Assembly (NCBI GenBank): GCA_021769225.1
Contig: JAETTH010000010.1
Coordinates: 1-44,912, forward strand
Source: Erysipelotrichaceae bacterium
GTDB taxonomy: Bacteria > Bacillota > Clostridia > TANB77 > CAG-508
Length of the DNA stretch: 44,912 nt
Direction: 5' to 3'
Shown here piece by piece: positions 26,007 to 33,549 of this stretch. Position 1 is the stretch's first letter, and every line of letters begins with the position of its first letter. Under the pieces are notes generated by a model that worked only from the letters and a program-made list of their open reading frames with translations, had not been told where the DNA came from and made no database searches. The position numbers and the translations under genes are program-made.

Positions 26007-26210
26007 ATGCCAATTATTGTGAATTTAGATGTTATGATGGCAAAGAGAAAAATATCTTCTTCTGAACTTTCTGAGAAAATAGGAATTACTATGGCAAATT
26101 TATCAATCTTAAAAACCAATAAGGGAAAAGCAATTCGTTTTTCTACTTTAGAGAATATTTGTAAGGTACTAGATTGTCAGCCAGGAGATATTTTAGAGTA
26201 TAAAGAATAA
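26007..26210 (+). CDS. YozG-type XRE regulator
   Basis: 67 residues, entirely a Cro/CI-like helix-turn-helix: IIVNLDVMMAKRKISSSELSEKIGITMANLSILKTNKGKAIRFSTLENICKVLDCQPGDILEY is the standard YozG layout, ending in the conserved CQPGDILE. AAAGGAGG precedes ATG, 17 bases after the DUF2975 stop. It probably regulates its own operon. Confidence 0.92.
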   Translation: MPIIVNLDVMMAKRKISSSELSEKIGITMANLSILKTNKGKAIRFSTLENICKVLDCQPGDILEYKE

Positions 26211-26262
26211 AAAAGATTAGAAAAGTAAAAAATAAAAGAAAAAAAATAATAAAATTAGCATG

Positions 26263-26302
26263 AAACCTTCTTTTTGGTGAATAATACAAAAAGGAGGTTT
26301 TT
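26263..26302 (+). promoter_or_regulatory. Terminator-like hairpin carrying the next gene's SD
   Basis: A 14-bp stem (26263-26276 with 26287-26300, one G-T pair), 10-base loop, then a T run. The 3' arm contains AAGGAGG (26291-26297), the ribosome binding site of the Rieske oxidoreductase. It could end the upstream operon and mask the SD in read-through RNA. No clear promoter lies between the hairpin and ATG 26306. Confidence 0.7.
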
Positions 26303-26305
26303 ATT

Positions 26306-27808
26306 ATGGAGTCAATATGGAGAAAATCCGTTCAAAAACAAAAATATGAAAAATTAGAAAAAGATAGTTATTGTGATGTTTGTATTGTAGGAGCAGGAAT
26401 AACAGGCCTTAGCTGTGGATACGAGCTTGCAAAAGAGGGAATTCAGGTTATTATTTTAGAAAAAGATCGAATAGGAAGTGAAACTTCTGGAAATACAACA
26501 GGGAAGATAACAAGTCAGCATGGTCTTTTTTATCGATATTTATTAGATACTTATGGAGAGGATTTTGCTAGAAGATATCTAGAAGCAAATCAAGGAGCAA
26601 AAGAGAATATAAAACAAATTATTCAAGAAGAAAAAATAGAATGTGATTTAGAGAATCAGGATAATTATGTATTTGCCACAAATCAAATAGAGCAAGAGAA
26701 AATAAAATTAGAGGTAGAAGCGGTACAAAATTTAGGGTTTGATGCAGAGTTTGTTCCGGAGCTAGCTATTCCAATTGAAAATATGGGAGGAATTGTATTT
26801 CGAAACCAAGCACAATTTAATAGTGTAAAATATATGCAGGGACTAGCAAATGCAATTGTTCAAAAAGAAGGTAGAATTTATGAAAAATCAAAAGTAGTGA
26901 ATACTCAAAAAGATGAGGAAGGATATTTAGTTGAAACAGAAGATTATGTGGTTCATGCTAAATTCGTAATTTTAGCAACAAGATATCCAATCAAGAGCTT
27001 TCCAGGATTTCACTTCTTAAAAATGTATCAATCTACTTCTTATGCAATTGCTTTTGAAACACAAAAAACACTTTTTAATGGGATGTATATTTCAGATACA
27101 ACACCAGCTATTTCTCTAAGAACAAGTGTATATGAAAATAGAAGAGTGGGGATTTTAGCTGGAGAGGATCATAAAACAGGAAAACAGGAAGAGGAAGATC
27201 ATATAAAAGCTTTGGAAGAGCAACTTAAAAAAATGTATCCAGATGCCAAAATAAAATTTGAGTGGGAGGCTGAAGATTGTATTTCTTTAGATAAACTTCC
27301 ATATATTGGTGAGTTTTCTACTTTGATGCCGCACTTATACATTGCTACAGGTTTTAAGAAATGGGGAATTACAACTTCTAATTTAGCAGCTAATATTTTA
27401 AAAGATTTGATTTTAGAAAGAGAAAACTTATATGTTGATTTGTTTGATAGTAAAAGATTAAAGCCAATTCAAAATCATACTGAAATGGTAGATATGCTAA
27501 AAGAAGCTGGAAATTCAATTTTACTTAAGAAATTAGTGTTACCTAAGGAAAAAATACAAGATGTGGAAGAAGAGGAAGGATGTGTTGTGGAATACCAGGG
27601 GGATAAGATTGGTGTTTATAAGGAAAAAGGCGGAAAGATTTTTGCCGTAAAACCGATTTGTACACATTTAGGATGTGAATTAGTATTTAATTCTACGCTA
27701 AAGACTTGGGATTGCCCTTGCCATGGTTCAAGATTTGATTATAAAGGAAGATCAATTTCAACTCCTAGTGTCCACAACCTAGATGTATATAATCTTGAAA
27801 TTGATTAA
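26306..27808 (+). CDS. FAD-dependent oxidoreductase fused to a Rieske domain
   Basis: 500 residues. The N-terminal part is a DAO-type flavoprotein with the dinucleotide motif GAGITGLSCGYELA (about 28-41) and a C-terminal FAD-contact region ATGFKKWGITTS (about 345-356). Residues about 420-500 form a Rieske [2Fe-2S] domain with ligands Cys452, His454, Cys470 and His473 (CTHLGC...CPCHG). The arrangement matches B. subtilis YhfW-like proteins; substrate unknown. The ribosome binding site lies in the hairpin at 26263. The stop codon is directly followed by the first DnaA box at 27810. Not clearly in an operon. Confidence 0.9.
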   Translation: MESIWRKSVQKQKYEKLEKDSYCDVCIVGAGITGLSCGYELAKEGIQVIILEKDRIGSETSGNTTGKITSQHGLFYRYLLDTYGEDFARRYLEANQGAKENIKQIIQEEKIECDLENQDNYVFATNQIEQEKIKLEVEAVQNLGFDAEFVPELAIPIENMGGIVFRNQAQFNSVKYMQGLANAIVQKEGRIYEKSKVVNTQKDEEGYLVETEDYVVHAKFVILATRYPIKSFPGFHFLKMYQSTSYAIAFETQKTLFNGMYISDTTPAISLRTSVYENRRVGILAGEDHKTGKQEEEDHIKALEEQLKKMYPDAKIKFEWEAEDCISLDKLPYIGEFSTLMPHLYIATGFKKWGITTSNLAANILKDLILERENLYVDLFDSKRLKPIQNHTEMVDMLKEAGNSILLKKLVLPKEKIQDVEEEEGCVVEYQGDKIGVYKEKGGKIFAVKPICTHLGCELVFNSTLKTWDCPCHGSRFDYKGRSISTPSVHNLDVYNLEID

Positions 27809-27809
27809 C

Positions 27810-27916
27810 TTATCCACAGAGTTATCCACATTATCAACAGGAAAAGGGCTAACGCATATAAAGGTTTTCACATTTTCCCCATAGAAGTTATTAACAACTG
27901 GATAAAATTATTAACA
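27810..27916 (+). other. Cluster of five DnaA-box-like sites
   Basis: Two perfect DnaA boxes TTATCCACA (27810-27818, 27822-27830), adjacent TTATCAACA (27831-27839), and two TTATTAACA (27888-27896, 27908-27916), all in one orientation and one base from TTATNCACA at most. An A/T-rich stretch follows (27925-27960). No dnaA, dnaN or rpmH genes adjoin, so this may be a DnaA-titration or secondary site rather than oriC. Confidence 0.7.
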
Positions 27917-27971
27917 GATGTTGAAAACTAAAAAAAATTTAGAAAAAAATGTAAGAATTTGACGATGGAAT

Positions 27972-27999
27972 TTGCTTGTACTTCTCTTATTTCTATATT
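27972..27999 (+). promoter_or_regulatory. Promoter of the 47-residue gene
   Basis: TTGCTT (27972-27977), a 16-base spacer, TATATT (27994-27999), 35 bases before the start codon. Confidence 0.55.
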
Positions 28000-28034
28000 A
28001 GAATAGAAGAAAGAAAAAGAAAAGGAGAACGCAA

Positions 28035-28178
28035 ATGAAAAAACTTTATCAATATATTTTCATGAATAAAGGAAAAGAGAATAAAAATATGGGTTGTCCA
28101 GTTAAATTAGAATATTATGAAATAAAAAAGCCAAAAGGATTGGTAGGAAAAATTAAAGAATTATATGGAAAAGGATGA
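28035..28178 (+). CDS. Small basic protein, 47 residues
   Basis: AAAGGAG lies 8 bases before ATG, and a plausible promoter precedes it. The protein is Lys-rich (MKKLYQYIFMNKGKEN... ending KIKELYGKG) with a single Cys, no signal peptide and no recognised domain. Codon use is like neighbouring genes. Function unknown. It lies between the DnaA-box cluster and tRNA-Arg. Confidence 0.6.
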   Translation: MKKLYQYIFMNKGKENKNMGCPVKLEYYEIKKPKGLVGKIKELYGKG

Positions 28179-28210
28179 ATCTTGTTGGTATAAAATAATT
28201 AATAAAAATG

Positions 28211-28251
28211 AGAAAAAATAATGGTCACATATATAAAATGTGACCATTATT
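28211..28251 (-). terminator. Terminator of tRNA-Arg(ACG)
   Basis: A perfect 14-bp stem (28217-28230 / 28238-28251) directly after the tRNA on the minus strand, followed there by a T run (A run 28211-28219 on plus). Confidence 0.9.
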
Positions 28252-28327
28252 GGTGCGCCCGGAGGGATTCGAACCCCCGATCTTCAAGTTCGTAGCCTGA
28301 TATTCTATCCAACTAAACTACGGACGC
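28251..28327 (-). tRNA. tRNA-Arg (ACG)
   Basis: On the minus strand the acceptor GCGTCCG pairs with CGGGCGC, the anticodon loop CTACGAA gives ACG, and CCA is encoded. ACG (inosine-modified in bacteria) reads CGT, CGC and CGA but not CGG, which matters for the frameshift sites. Confidence 0.95.
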
Positions 28328-28417
28328 ATAATTTGATTGATTATTCAGTCGCCTTTTCTATTATACTGTGTTTTTAAAAAATATTCAAGACAAAAGCGAA
28401 AAAAAATAAAAAAAGCC

Positions 28418-28446
28418 TTGCAAACTACTAAAAATTGTGCTATATT
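28418..28446 (+). promoter_or_regulatory. Promoter of tRNA-Pro
   Basis: TTGCAA (28418-28423), a 17-base spacer, TATATT (28441-28446). Confidence 0.65.
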
Positions 28447-28478
28447 ATATAAGTACCTTTTAAAACGGGTAATCATTA

Positions 28479-28554
28479 CGGGGCGTAGCGCAGTTGGTAG
28501 CGCGCGTGGTTTGGGACCATGAGGTCGCAGGTTCGACTCCTGTCGCCCCGACCA
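28479..28554 (+). tRNA. tRNA-Pro (TGG)
   Basis: The acceptor CGGGGCG pairs with CGCCCCG, the loop TTTGGGA gives anticodon TGG, and CCA is encoded at 28552-28554. Confidence 0.95.
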
Positions 28555-28560
28555 ATTTCA

Positions 28561-28593
28561 AGCACATAGACCCTTTGGTTTATGTGTTTTTTT
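28561..28593 (+). terminator. Terminator of tRNA-Pro
   Basis: The stem CACATAGACC / GGTTTATGTG (one G-T pair) is followed by seven T. It overlaps the end of the converging small gene. Confidence 0.88.
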
Positions 28594-28910
28594 ATGCTCT
28601 TTTTAATTCATCTTGTAATTCTTTTTTTAGGAAAGATTGAAAACTTCTCCAGTTTAAATTTGAGATATATTCTAGGGTAAGATGAGAATAATAACCTTCC
28701 TGATAAGCAATTTTGTCCCACTCTTTGGGGCTTGGGAATGCACCTTCTATTAATAAACGAATTAATGCTTTTTTTGAATTATGATATGGGTCAAAATTGA
28801 AATCTATGCAGTAATATTTTTGGTAGATATAATTAACTTGACTGAATGTTAATCTCAAATTTAAATTTAATTCTAATAAAGATTTTATATCTTCTAAAGT
28901 TAAGTCACAT
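28592..28910 (-). CDS. Small unknown protein with a frame break at its start
   Basis: The minus strand has a strong promoter (28959-28987), GGGAGGAGG, and then ATG at 28910, but the next codon is TGA. Skipping one T (ATG-T-GAC) opens a frame of 105 residues: MDLTLEDIKSLLEL..., then LRLTFSQVNYIYQKYYCIDF and on to ...KKELQDELKRA. The same frame without the shift has only a TTG at 28858 as a normal start, with no ribosome binding site, giving 88 residues; an in-frame ATA at 28912 is the other possibility. The protein is aromatic-rich and soluble, with no recognised domain. The break may be a mutation, an assembly error or a release-factor-type +1 shift (ATG TGA C resembles CTT TGA C of prfB). 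Confidence 0.55.
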
Positions 28911-28958
28911 ATATGAAATTCCTCCTCCCAACACGTTCTCTTTTGTAGCTACATGCTT

Positions 28959-28987
28959 ATTATAAAGATAATTTAAAAGACAGTCAA
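28959..28987 (-). promoter_or_regulatory. Promoter of the small frame-broken gene
   Basis: Minus strand TTGACT (28982-28987), a 17-base spacer, TATAAT (28959-28964). Its strength argues that the downstream gene is expressed. Confidence 0.75.
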
Positions 28988-29002
28988 ACCTCAATTCGAC
29001 AA

Positions 29003-29038
29003 AAAAAGATGAATAACAAAATTGTTATTCATCTTTTT
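29003..29038. terminator. Terminator of the second VanW/G5 gene
   Basis: A nearly loopless 17-bp inverted repeat (AAAAAGATGAATAACAA and complement) with flanking A and T runs. Confidence 0.9.
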
Positions 29039-29053
29039 GAAAGAGTTTATATG

Positions 29054-30985
29054 TTATTCTTTTGTACCCCTTGCTATAATTTTAGTCATTGCATTATAAG
29101 TATCTCTAGAAAGTAAAGTCGTTGAAACAAGTTCCCTATTTAAATATAAAGATTTGTAAGTTTCTACTTTACAGCCATACATACCACCTTGAATAACTTT
29201 TGTTTTCCCTTTTGCTAGGCTTGGATCATCAATATAAGACACTTTAAATGGAGTAGATTGCAATTTTCTGGTTGTAATTTTTACATCATATTCAGTCTCT
29301 TCTTTTTTACCATAAATTTTAAAAGTTGCAACACCGCCAGAAACAGTTCCTACAATTTTAATTGGATATTTTCTACTGTTTTTGAAGCGGAAATCAATTG
29401 CTCCATAAACTACTGTTGCATCTTTACCAGCTTCTAGATAAGAAGTAACAAATCCATGATTTGATCTTTCTACAATTTCTAAGTTAGCAAGTAAAACTGC
29501 ATCATATAGAGTTGAGGAGATTTGGCAAATACCTCCACCTAATCCATCTACTACTTTTCCATTTTGAAATACTGCAGCATCTTTAAATCCTGCCTCGATT
29601 GTTCTTTTTCCTACCACTTTGTTATAGGAAAATTCTTCTCCTGGCATTAAAACAGATCCATTAATTTTATTAGTAGCAAGTTTTAAATTGGTTGTTCTGT
29701 TGACATTGCTTGCATAATAATTGGTTGAAAATTCTGATAATAGGTCTGGAAAAGCTTCTGTTCCAATTTGATTTGTAGTTTTGTTTGGCTTAATTGTTTT
29801 TAATGGAATAGTATATTCTTCTTTTTCTTCTTCTAATAATTTTTGTGCTTCTTCAAAACTAATATTAAAATCAATTCCATCAACATGTGGATGGACAACA
29901 AAGGGATCTGATGTATAATATGCATCAACTGGATCTCTTTTTACTTCTTGGTAAATTTTTGCTAAGTCAATCTTATCTGCTTTTTTCTCATAGGTTGCGA
30001 TTAAAATAGTTTGATTGGTTGCTAGATGATGAAGACTATTAATAACAGCCTCTTTTAAATTTGGAATATCAGTTGTAATTCCATCTTTTCCATTCGTAAT
30101 AATTAAATTGTTTTCTTCAATATAGTAAGATGGCTCAATAGTTTTTCCTGGTAGTTTGTCTGCAATGTCTGTAATCATTTTATCTAAAGCTTCTGAGTTA
30201 TATGTAAATCCTGCGTCAATGTTGATATTGCTAAATAGAGTTGATACTATAGAATAGTTATTTTGTAAAAGATTTCCGCTTCTCCCAATACTATAAGCAA
30301 GCTCGATTGCTTGATCAACATCAAAGTTACAATCTACTTGCTCTGGAGTAATTGTGGTTTCATAATCATCATGTTTTATTAAAATATTTTCTGTTAACTT
30401 TGGTGTAATAAAATCTTGAACTAAGGTTTTGGCCTCTTCTTTACTTAAGTTTGAAACATTAACTCCTTTAATAAAAACGCCAGAGATAATTTTATCATTA
30501 TTTAGATTTAGAAGAGCAAAAATAGTTGAGAAAATGATAAGGAAAAGAATTAAGATGCTAGCTCCAATAAAGCATAATTTTAAAACAGAATGGTCTTTTT
30601 TCTTAGTAGTAGAAATTGGAATTTCATCTTCTTGCTTTTTTACTTCATTTTCCTGCTCTTGTATGTTATTGTCTTCTTGATTTTCTTGATTATCTGTGGA
30701 GGATATATTTTCTTGTAATTCTTGCTTTTGAAACAAAGAATTATTTTGTTCTTGTACTTTATCTTCTTGATTTATTTCTTGCTCTATTTTTTTAGGTTTT
30801 TTTTCTTTTTTGTTTTTCTCTTTTTTGTTATCTTGATTACTTAAATTTTCTTTATTATTATGCATTTCCATATTTTTCTCATCCTGATGCTCTGCTGAAG
30901 GAAGGACATCTGAATTTTTCAAGTTTTTATGGTCTGATAAAGTTTCGTTTACTTTATTTTCAATTTCGTTTTCTAAATTGTCCAT
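29054..30985 (-). CDS. VanW-family cell wall protein with G5 domain (paralogue)
   Basis: 643 residues. A highly charged Gln/Glu/Asn/Lys-rich cytoplasmic N terminus (1-130) precedes one membrane span (about 133-158), then peptidoglycan-binding-4-like repeats (about 165-400), VanW (about 430-545, GLGGGICQISSTLYD) and G5 (about 555-640, ending IIARGTK). From the membrane span onward it is closely similar to the protein at 3616, e.g. KDATVVYGAIDFRFKN against RDATVVYGAIDLKFKN, so the two are an old duplication; the N termini have diverged in length and composition. AAGGAGAT precedes ATG. It is monocistronic. Confidence 0.9.
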   Translation of the reverse strand: MDNLENEIENKVNETLSDHKNLKNSDVLPSAEHQDEKNMEMHNNKENLSNQDNKKEKNKKEKKPKKIEQEINQEDKVQEQNNSLFQKQELQENISSTDNQENQEDNNIQEQENEVKKQEDEIPISTTKKKDHSVLKLCFIGASILILFLIIFSTIFALLNLNNDKIISGVFIKGVNVSNLSKEEAKTLVQDFITPKLTENILIKHDDYETTITPEQVDCNFDVDQAIELAYSIGRSGNLLQNNYSIVSTLFSNINIDAGFTYNSEALDKMITDIADKLPGKTIEPSYYIEENNLIITNGKDGITTDIPNLKEAVINSLHHLATNQTILIATYEKKADKIDLAKIYQEVKRDPVDAYYTSDPFVVHPHVDGIDFNISFEEAQKLLEEEKEEYTIPLKTIKPNKTTNQIGTEAFPDLLSEFSTNYYASNVNRTTNLKLATNKINGSVLMPGEEFSYNKVVGKRTIEAGFKDAAVFQNGKVVDGLGGGICQISSTLYDAVLLANLEIVERSNHGFVTSYLEAGKDATVVYGAIDFRFKNSRKYPIKIVGTVSGGVATFKIYGKKEETEYDVKITTRKLQSTPFKVSYIDDPSLAKGKTKVIQGGMYGCKVETYKSLYLNRELVSTTLLSRDTYNAMTKIIARGTKE

Positions 30986-31254
30986 AATTATCTCCTTAAA
31001 ATATCATAATATAGTTATACCATAAGTTATACAGATTAGGCAACAAAATGTTACAGTATTATACAAAAAAATCCTAAAAAATCATTCAAAATTAAAAACA
31101 TTTTAATAAATCATATGCAGGGATTTTATCTATTAGAATGCAAACAAGCAAGGAAGGTTTAAAAAATTTTAAAAAGAGTATAATAAAATTAGTAGAAAAA
31201 TAAAAAGTTAAGTGTTATACTATTAAAAAACAAAAATTGGAAGGAGAGAAGTAA

Positions 31255-32664
31255 ATGACAAGTGGTGAAGAATTAAAGAAAAAGCTTTTCCATGAGAAGA
31301 AAAGTGGTTGGGAAGGTTTAACTGCTGAAAAAAGGGATGATATTCAAAATTATTGTGATGGATATATGAATTTTTTAAATAAAGGAAAAACAGAAAGAGA
31401 ATTTGTGCAAGAAGCAAAAGTGATTGCAGATTATAACGGATTTAAAGATTTATCTGAATATGAATCTTTAAAAATAGGAGATAAGGTATATTATATCAAT
31501 CGTGATAAAAGTATGTATCTTGCTGTGATTGGAAAGGATATTGCAAAAGATGGCATGAACATTATTGGAGCACACGTAGATTCTCCAAGATTAGATTTAA
31601 AACCAAATCCTTTATATGAAGATAATGGATTAGCATATTTTAAAACACATTATTATGGTGGAATTAAAAAATATCAATGGACAACAATTCCACTTGCTAT
31701 CCATGGCGTTATTGTAAAACCAAATGGAGAAAAGATCAGTGTAAAAATTGGTGAAGAAGAAACAGATCCCATCTTTACTATTACAGATTTATTGCCACAT
31801 CTAGCAATGGAGCAGATGGAGAAAAAACTAAAAGATGGAATTGCAGGGGAAGATTTAAATCTTTTAATTGGTAGTATTCCTTATGAAGATGAAAAGGTTT
31901 TAGAGAAGGTAAAATTAAATATTTTAAACATTTTAAATCAAAAGTATCATATTACAGAAGTAGATTTCTTAAGTTCTGAATTAGAATTAATACCAGCATT
32001 TCGTTGTAGAAGTTTAGGATTTGATTCTAGTATGATAGCAGGATATGGTCAAGATGACAAAGTTTGTGCTTACACTTCTCTTACTGCATTATTAGATTTA
32101 AAAGAAGTCCCAGAAAAAACTGCTGTATGTATTTTATCAGATAAAGAAGAAATTGGAAGTGTTGGAAATACAGGTATGGAATCACATGTTTTTGATACTT
32201 TTATTTCAGAATTATTAGATAGATTGCATATAAACAAACCAAATTTGATGGATCAAATCTTTTGTAAATCCATGATGTTATCTGCAGATGTAGATGCAGG
32301 ATTAGATCCAATTTATGCACATGTTTCTGAAAAAAATAATGCTTCTTTGATTGGACATGGAATTGGTCTTAATAAATATACTGGTGCAAAAGGAAAATCA
32401 GGGGCTTCAGATGCAAATGCTGAATTCGTAGCAAAAGTAAGGGGAATTTTTGAAGCAAATAATATTGCCTATCAAGTAGCAGAACTGGGTAAAGTAGATG
32501 TTGGTGGTGGAGGAACCATTGCTTATATTTTAGCCAATAAAGGGATTGATGTGATTGATTGTGGTGTTCCAGTATTATCTATGCATGCACCATATGAAGT
32601 AACAAGTAAATATGATGTGCATACTGCATATTGTGCTTATAGTGCATTTTATAAAGCAAATTAA
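31255..32664 (+). CDS. M18 family aminopeptidase
   Basis: 469 residues matching the zinc-dependent M18 (aspartyl aminopeptidase-like) family, cytosolic enzymes that release N-terminal residues. Visible are the first metal-binding stretch GAHVDSPRLDLKPNP (about 105), SDKEEIGSVGNTGM (about 300) with catalytic/metal Glu, the SADVDAGLDPIY region (about 343) and a C-terminal His in LSMHAPYEVTSKYD (about 442). Length is normal. GGAGAG precedes ATG, and the ATG is the only start near it. It is monocistronic, with a terminator after it. Confidence 0.93.
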   Translation: MTSGEELKKKLFHEKKSGWEGLTAEKRDDIQNYCDGYMNFLNKGKTEREFVQEAKVIADYNGFKDLSEYESLKIGDKVYYINRDKSMYLAVIGKDIAKDGMNIIGAHVDSPRLDLKPNPLYEDNGLAYFKTHYYGGIKKYQWTTIPLAIHGVIVKPNGEKISVKIGEEETDPIFTITDLLPHLAMEQMEKKLKDGIAGEDLNLLIGSIPYEDEKVLEKVKLNILNILNQKYHITEVDFLSSELELIPAFRCRSLGFDSSMIAGYGQDDKVCAYTSLTALLDLKEVPEKTAVCILSDKEEIGSVGNTGMESHVFDTFISELLDRLHINKPNLMDQIFCKSMMLSADVDAGLDPIYAHVSEKNNASLIGHGIGLNKYTGAKGKSGASDANAEFVAKVRGIFEANNIAYQVAELGKVDVGGGGTIAYILANKGIDVIDCGVPVLSMHAPYEVTSKYDVHTAYCAYSAFYKAN

Positions 32665-32675
32665 TTTAAGGTAAT

Positions 32676-32721
32676 AAAAAACAGAAAATAGAATTAGTTA
32701 TCTAATTTGTTTTCTGTTTTT
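32676..32721. terminator. Bidirectional terminator
   Basis: AAAAACAGAAAA and its complement plus an inner AATTAG/CTAATT pairing form a long interrupted hairpin between converging genes. Confidence 0.85.
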
Positions 32722-32753
32722 CTTTTTTACTTTACTTTTATTTTAAAAGTTTC

Positions 32754-32918
32754 CTATTTTTCGTCTACATGGATAATTAGTTTCTTACTATCAAATTTTA
32801 AAGATATAATTTCTAAATTTAAAATATCTTGAGGGGCATTTTCTACTCTTCCTTCAAAAATTAAATTATCTTTTTGTCTAACCTCAATATCTAATAAACG
32901 AATATCCTTAATTTTCAT
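32754..32918 (-). CDS. Small conserved-looking protein, 54 residues
   Basis: GAGGTGA lies 6 bases before ATG 32918; longer in-frame extensions run into the tRNA terminator and are rejected. The sequence (MKIKDIRLLDIEVRQKDNLI..., then FEGRVENAPQDILNLEIISL) alternates hydrophobic and polar residues as in a small beta protein. No domain is recognised and no signal peptide is present. It is downstream of tRNA-Arg(TCT) on the same strand, past a strong hairpin, so expression would need read-through or a weak promoter within it. Confidence 0.6.
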   Translation of the reverse strand: MKIKDIRLLDIEVRQKDNLIFEGRVENAPQDILNLEIISLKFDSKKLIIHVDEK

Positions 32919-32942
32919 GTTAGTCACCTCAAAAAATAAAAG

Positions 32943-32973
32943 AAAAAGCTTGAAAGAAAATTTCAAGCTTTTT
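32943..32973 (-). terminator. Terminator of tRNA-Arg(TCT)
   Basis: A 13-bp stem AAAAAGCTTGAAA with its complement around a 5-base loop, ending in T5 on the minus strand, directly after the tRNA CCA. Confidence 0.88.
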
Positions 32974-33049
32974 GGTGATCCGGAAGGGATTCGAACCCCC
33001 GACCCACGGATTAGAAATCCGTTGCTCTATCCAGCTGAGCTACCGAACC
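32973..33049 (-). tRNA. tRNA-Arg (TCT)
   Basis: Minus strand acceptor GGTTCGG pairs with CCGGATC (two G-T pairs), anticodon loop TTCTAAT gives TCT, CCA is encoded. It reads AGA (and AGG by wobble). Confidence 0.95.
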
Positions 33050-33194
33050 ATTTCCTAAATGCATTAAATATAATAACATAAAATATAAAAGATGTCAATC
33101 AAAAGAGTAAAAAAAATGAAAATTACTCTGTAATAAGGCTATTTTTCTTGCTTTTGCATGGAATCTATTGTAAAATAAAAGCGTAGAAAAAAAG

Positions 33195-33228
33195 AAAGGA
33201 GTCTATGATTTTCATAGAAAAATAGAAA
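33195..33228 (+). promoter_or_regulatory. SD separated from the yhbY start by a hairpin
   Basis: AAAGGAG (33195-33201) is 26 bases from ATG 33228, too far as a line. The perfect 7-bp hairpin TCTATGA-TTT-TCATAGA (33202-33218) between them removes 17 bases and leaves 9, an ideal spacing. The hairpin also contains an ATG (33205) starting a six-codon frame that ends at TAG 33225. Confidence 0.7.
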
Positions 33229-33524
33229 TGACAAGTAAACAAAGAGCATATTTAAGAGGATTAGCAAATACGTTAGAAGCAATTTTTCAAGTAGGAAAAG
33301 GTGGGTTATCTGAAAATCTAATGAAACAATTAGACGATGCATTAGAGGCAAGAGAGTTAATTAAAATAACAGTTTTAGAAACAGCACCAGATAGTGTAAA
33401 AGAAATTGGAGAAGAGATTGCTACTAAAACTAATTCTTGTTTTGTACAAGCAGTAGGAAATAAGATTACTTTGTATCGAGCAAGAAAGAAAAATCCTAAA
33501 ATTATATTACCAAAAGAAAAATAG
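33228..33524 (+). CDS. yhbY: YhbY-family CRM-domain RNA-binding protein
   Basis: 98 residues forming one CRM (YhbY) domain, with KQRAYLRGLAN near the start and the conserved loop FQVGKGGLSEN (about 20-30). The family binds RNA and associates with the 50S precursor during ribosome assembly. The start is fixed by the family's usual N terminus MTSKQRAYLR. The ribosome binding site is unusual: see the hairpin at 33195. It stands alone, without the nadD/yqeH neighbours often found in Bacilli. The terminator overlaps its stop codon. Confidence 0.93.
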   Translation: MTSKQRAYLRGLANTLEAIFQVGKGGLSENLMKQLDDALEARELIKITVLETAPDSVKEIGEEIATKTNSCFVQAVGNKITLYRARKKNPKIILPKEK

Positions 33525-33549
33525 AGCTAGATAAAATAGCTCTATTTTT
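33519..33549. terminator. Bidirectional terminator overlapping two stop ends
   Basis: AAATAGAGCTA / TAGCTCTATTT with a 7-base loop, including the yhbY stop codon and reaching the 3' end of the converging gene at 33542. Confidence 0.88.

Noticed and set aside
27810..27960. Calling this chromosomal oriC
   Set aside because: No dnaA, dnaN, rpmH or other origin-flanking genes adjoin; kept as a DnaA-box cluster only.
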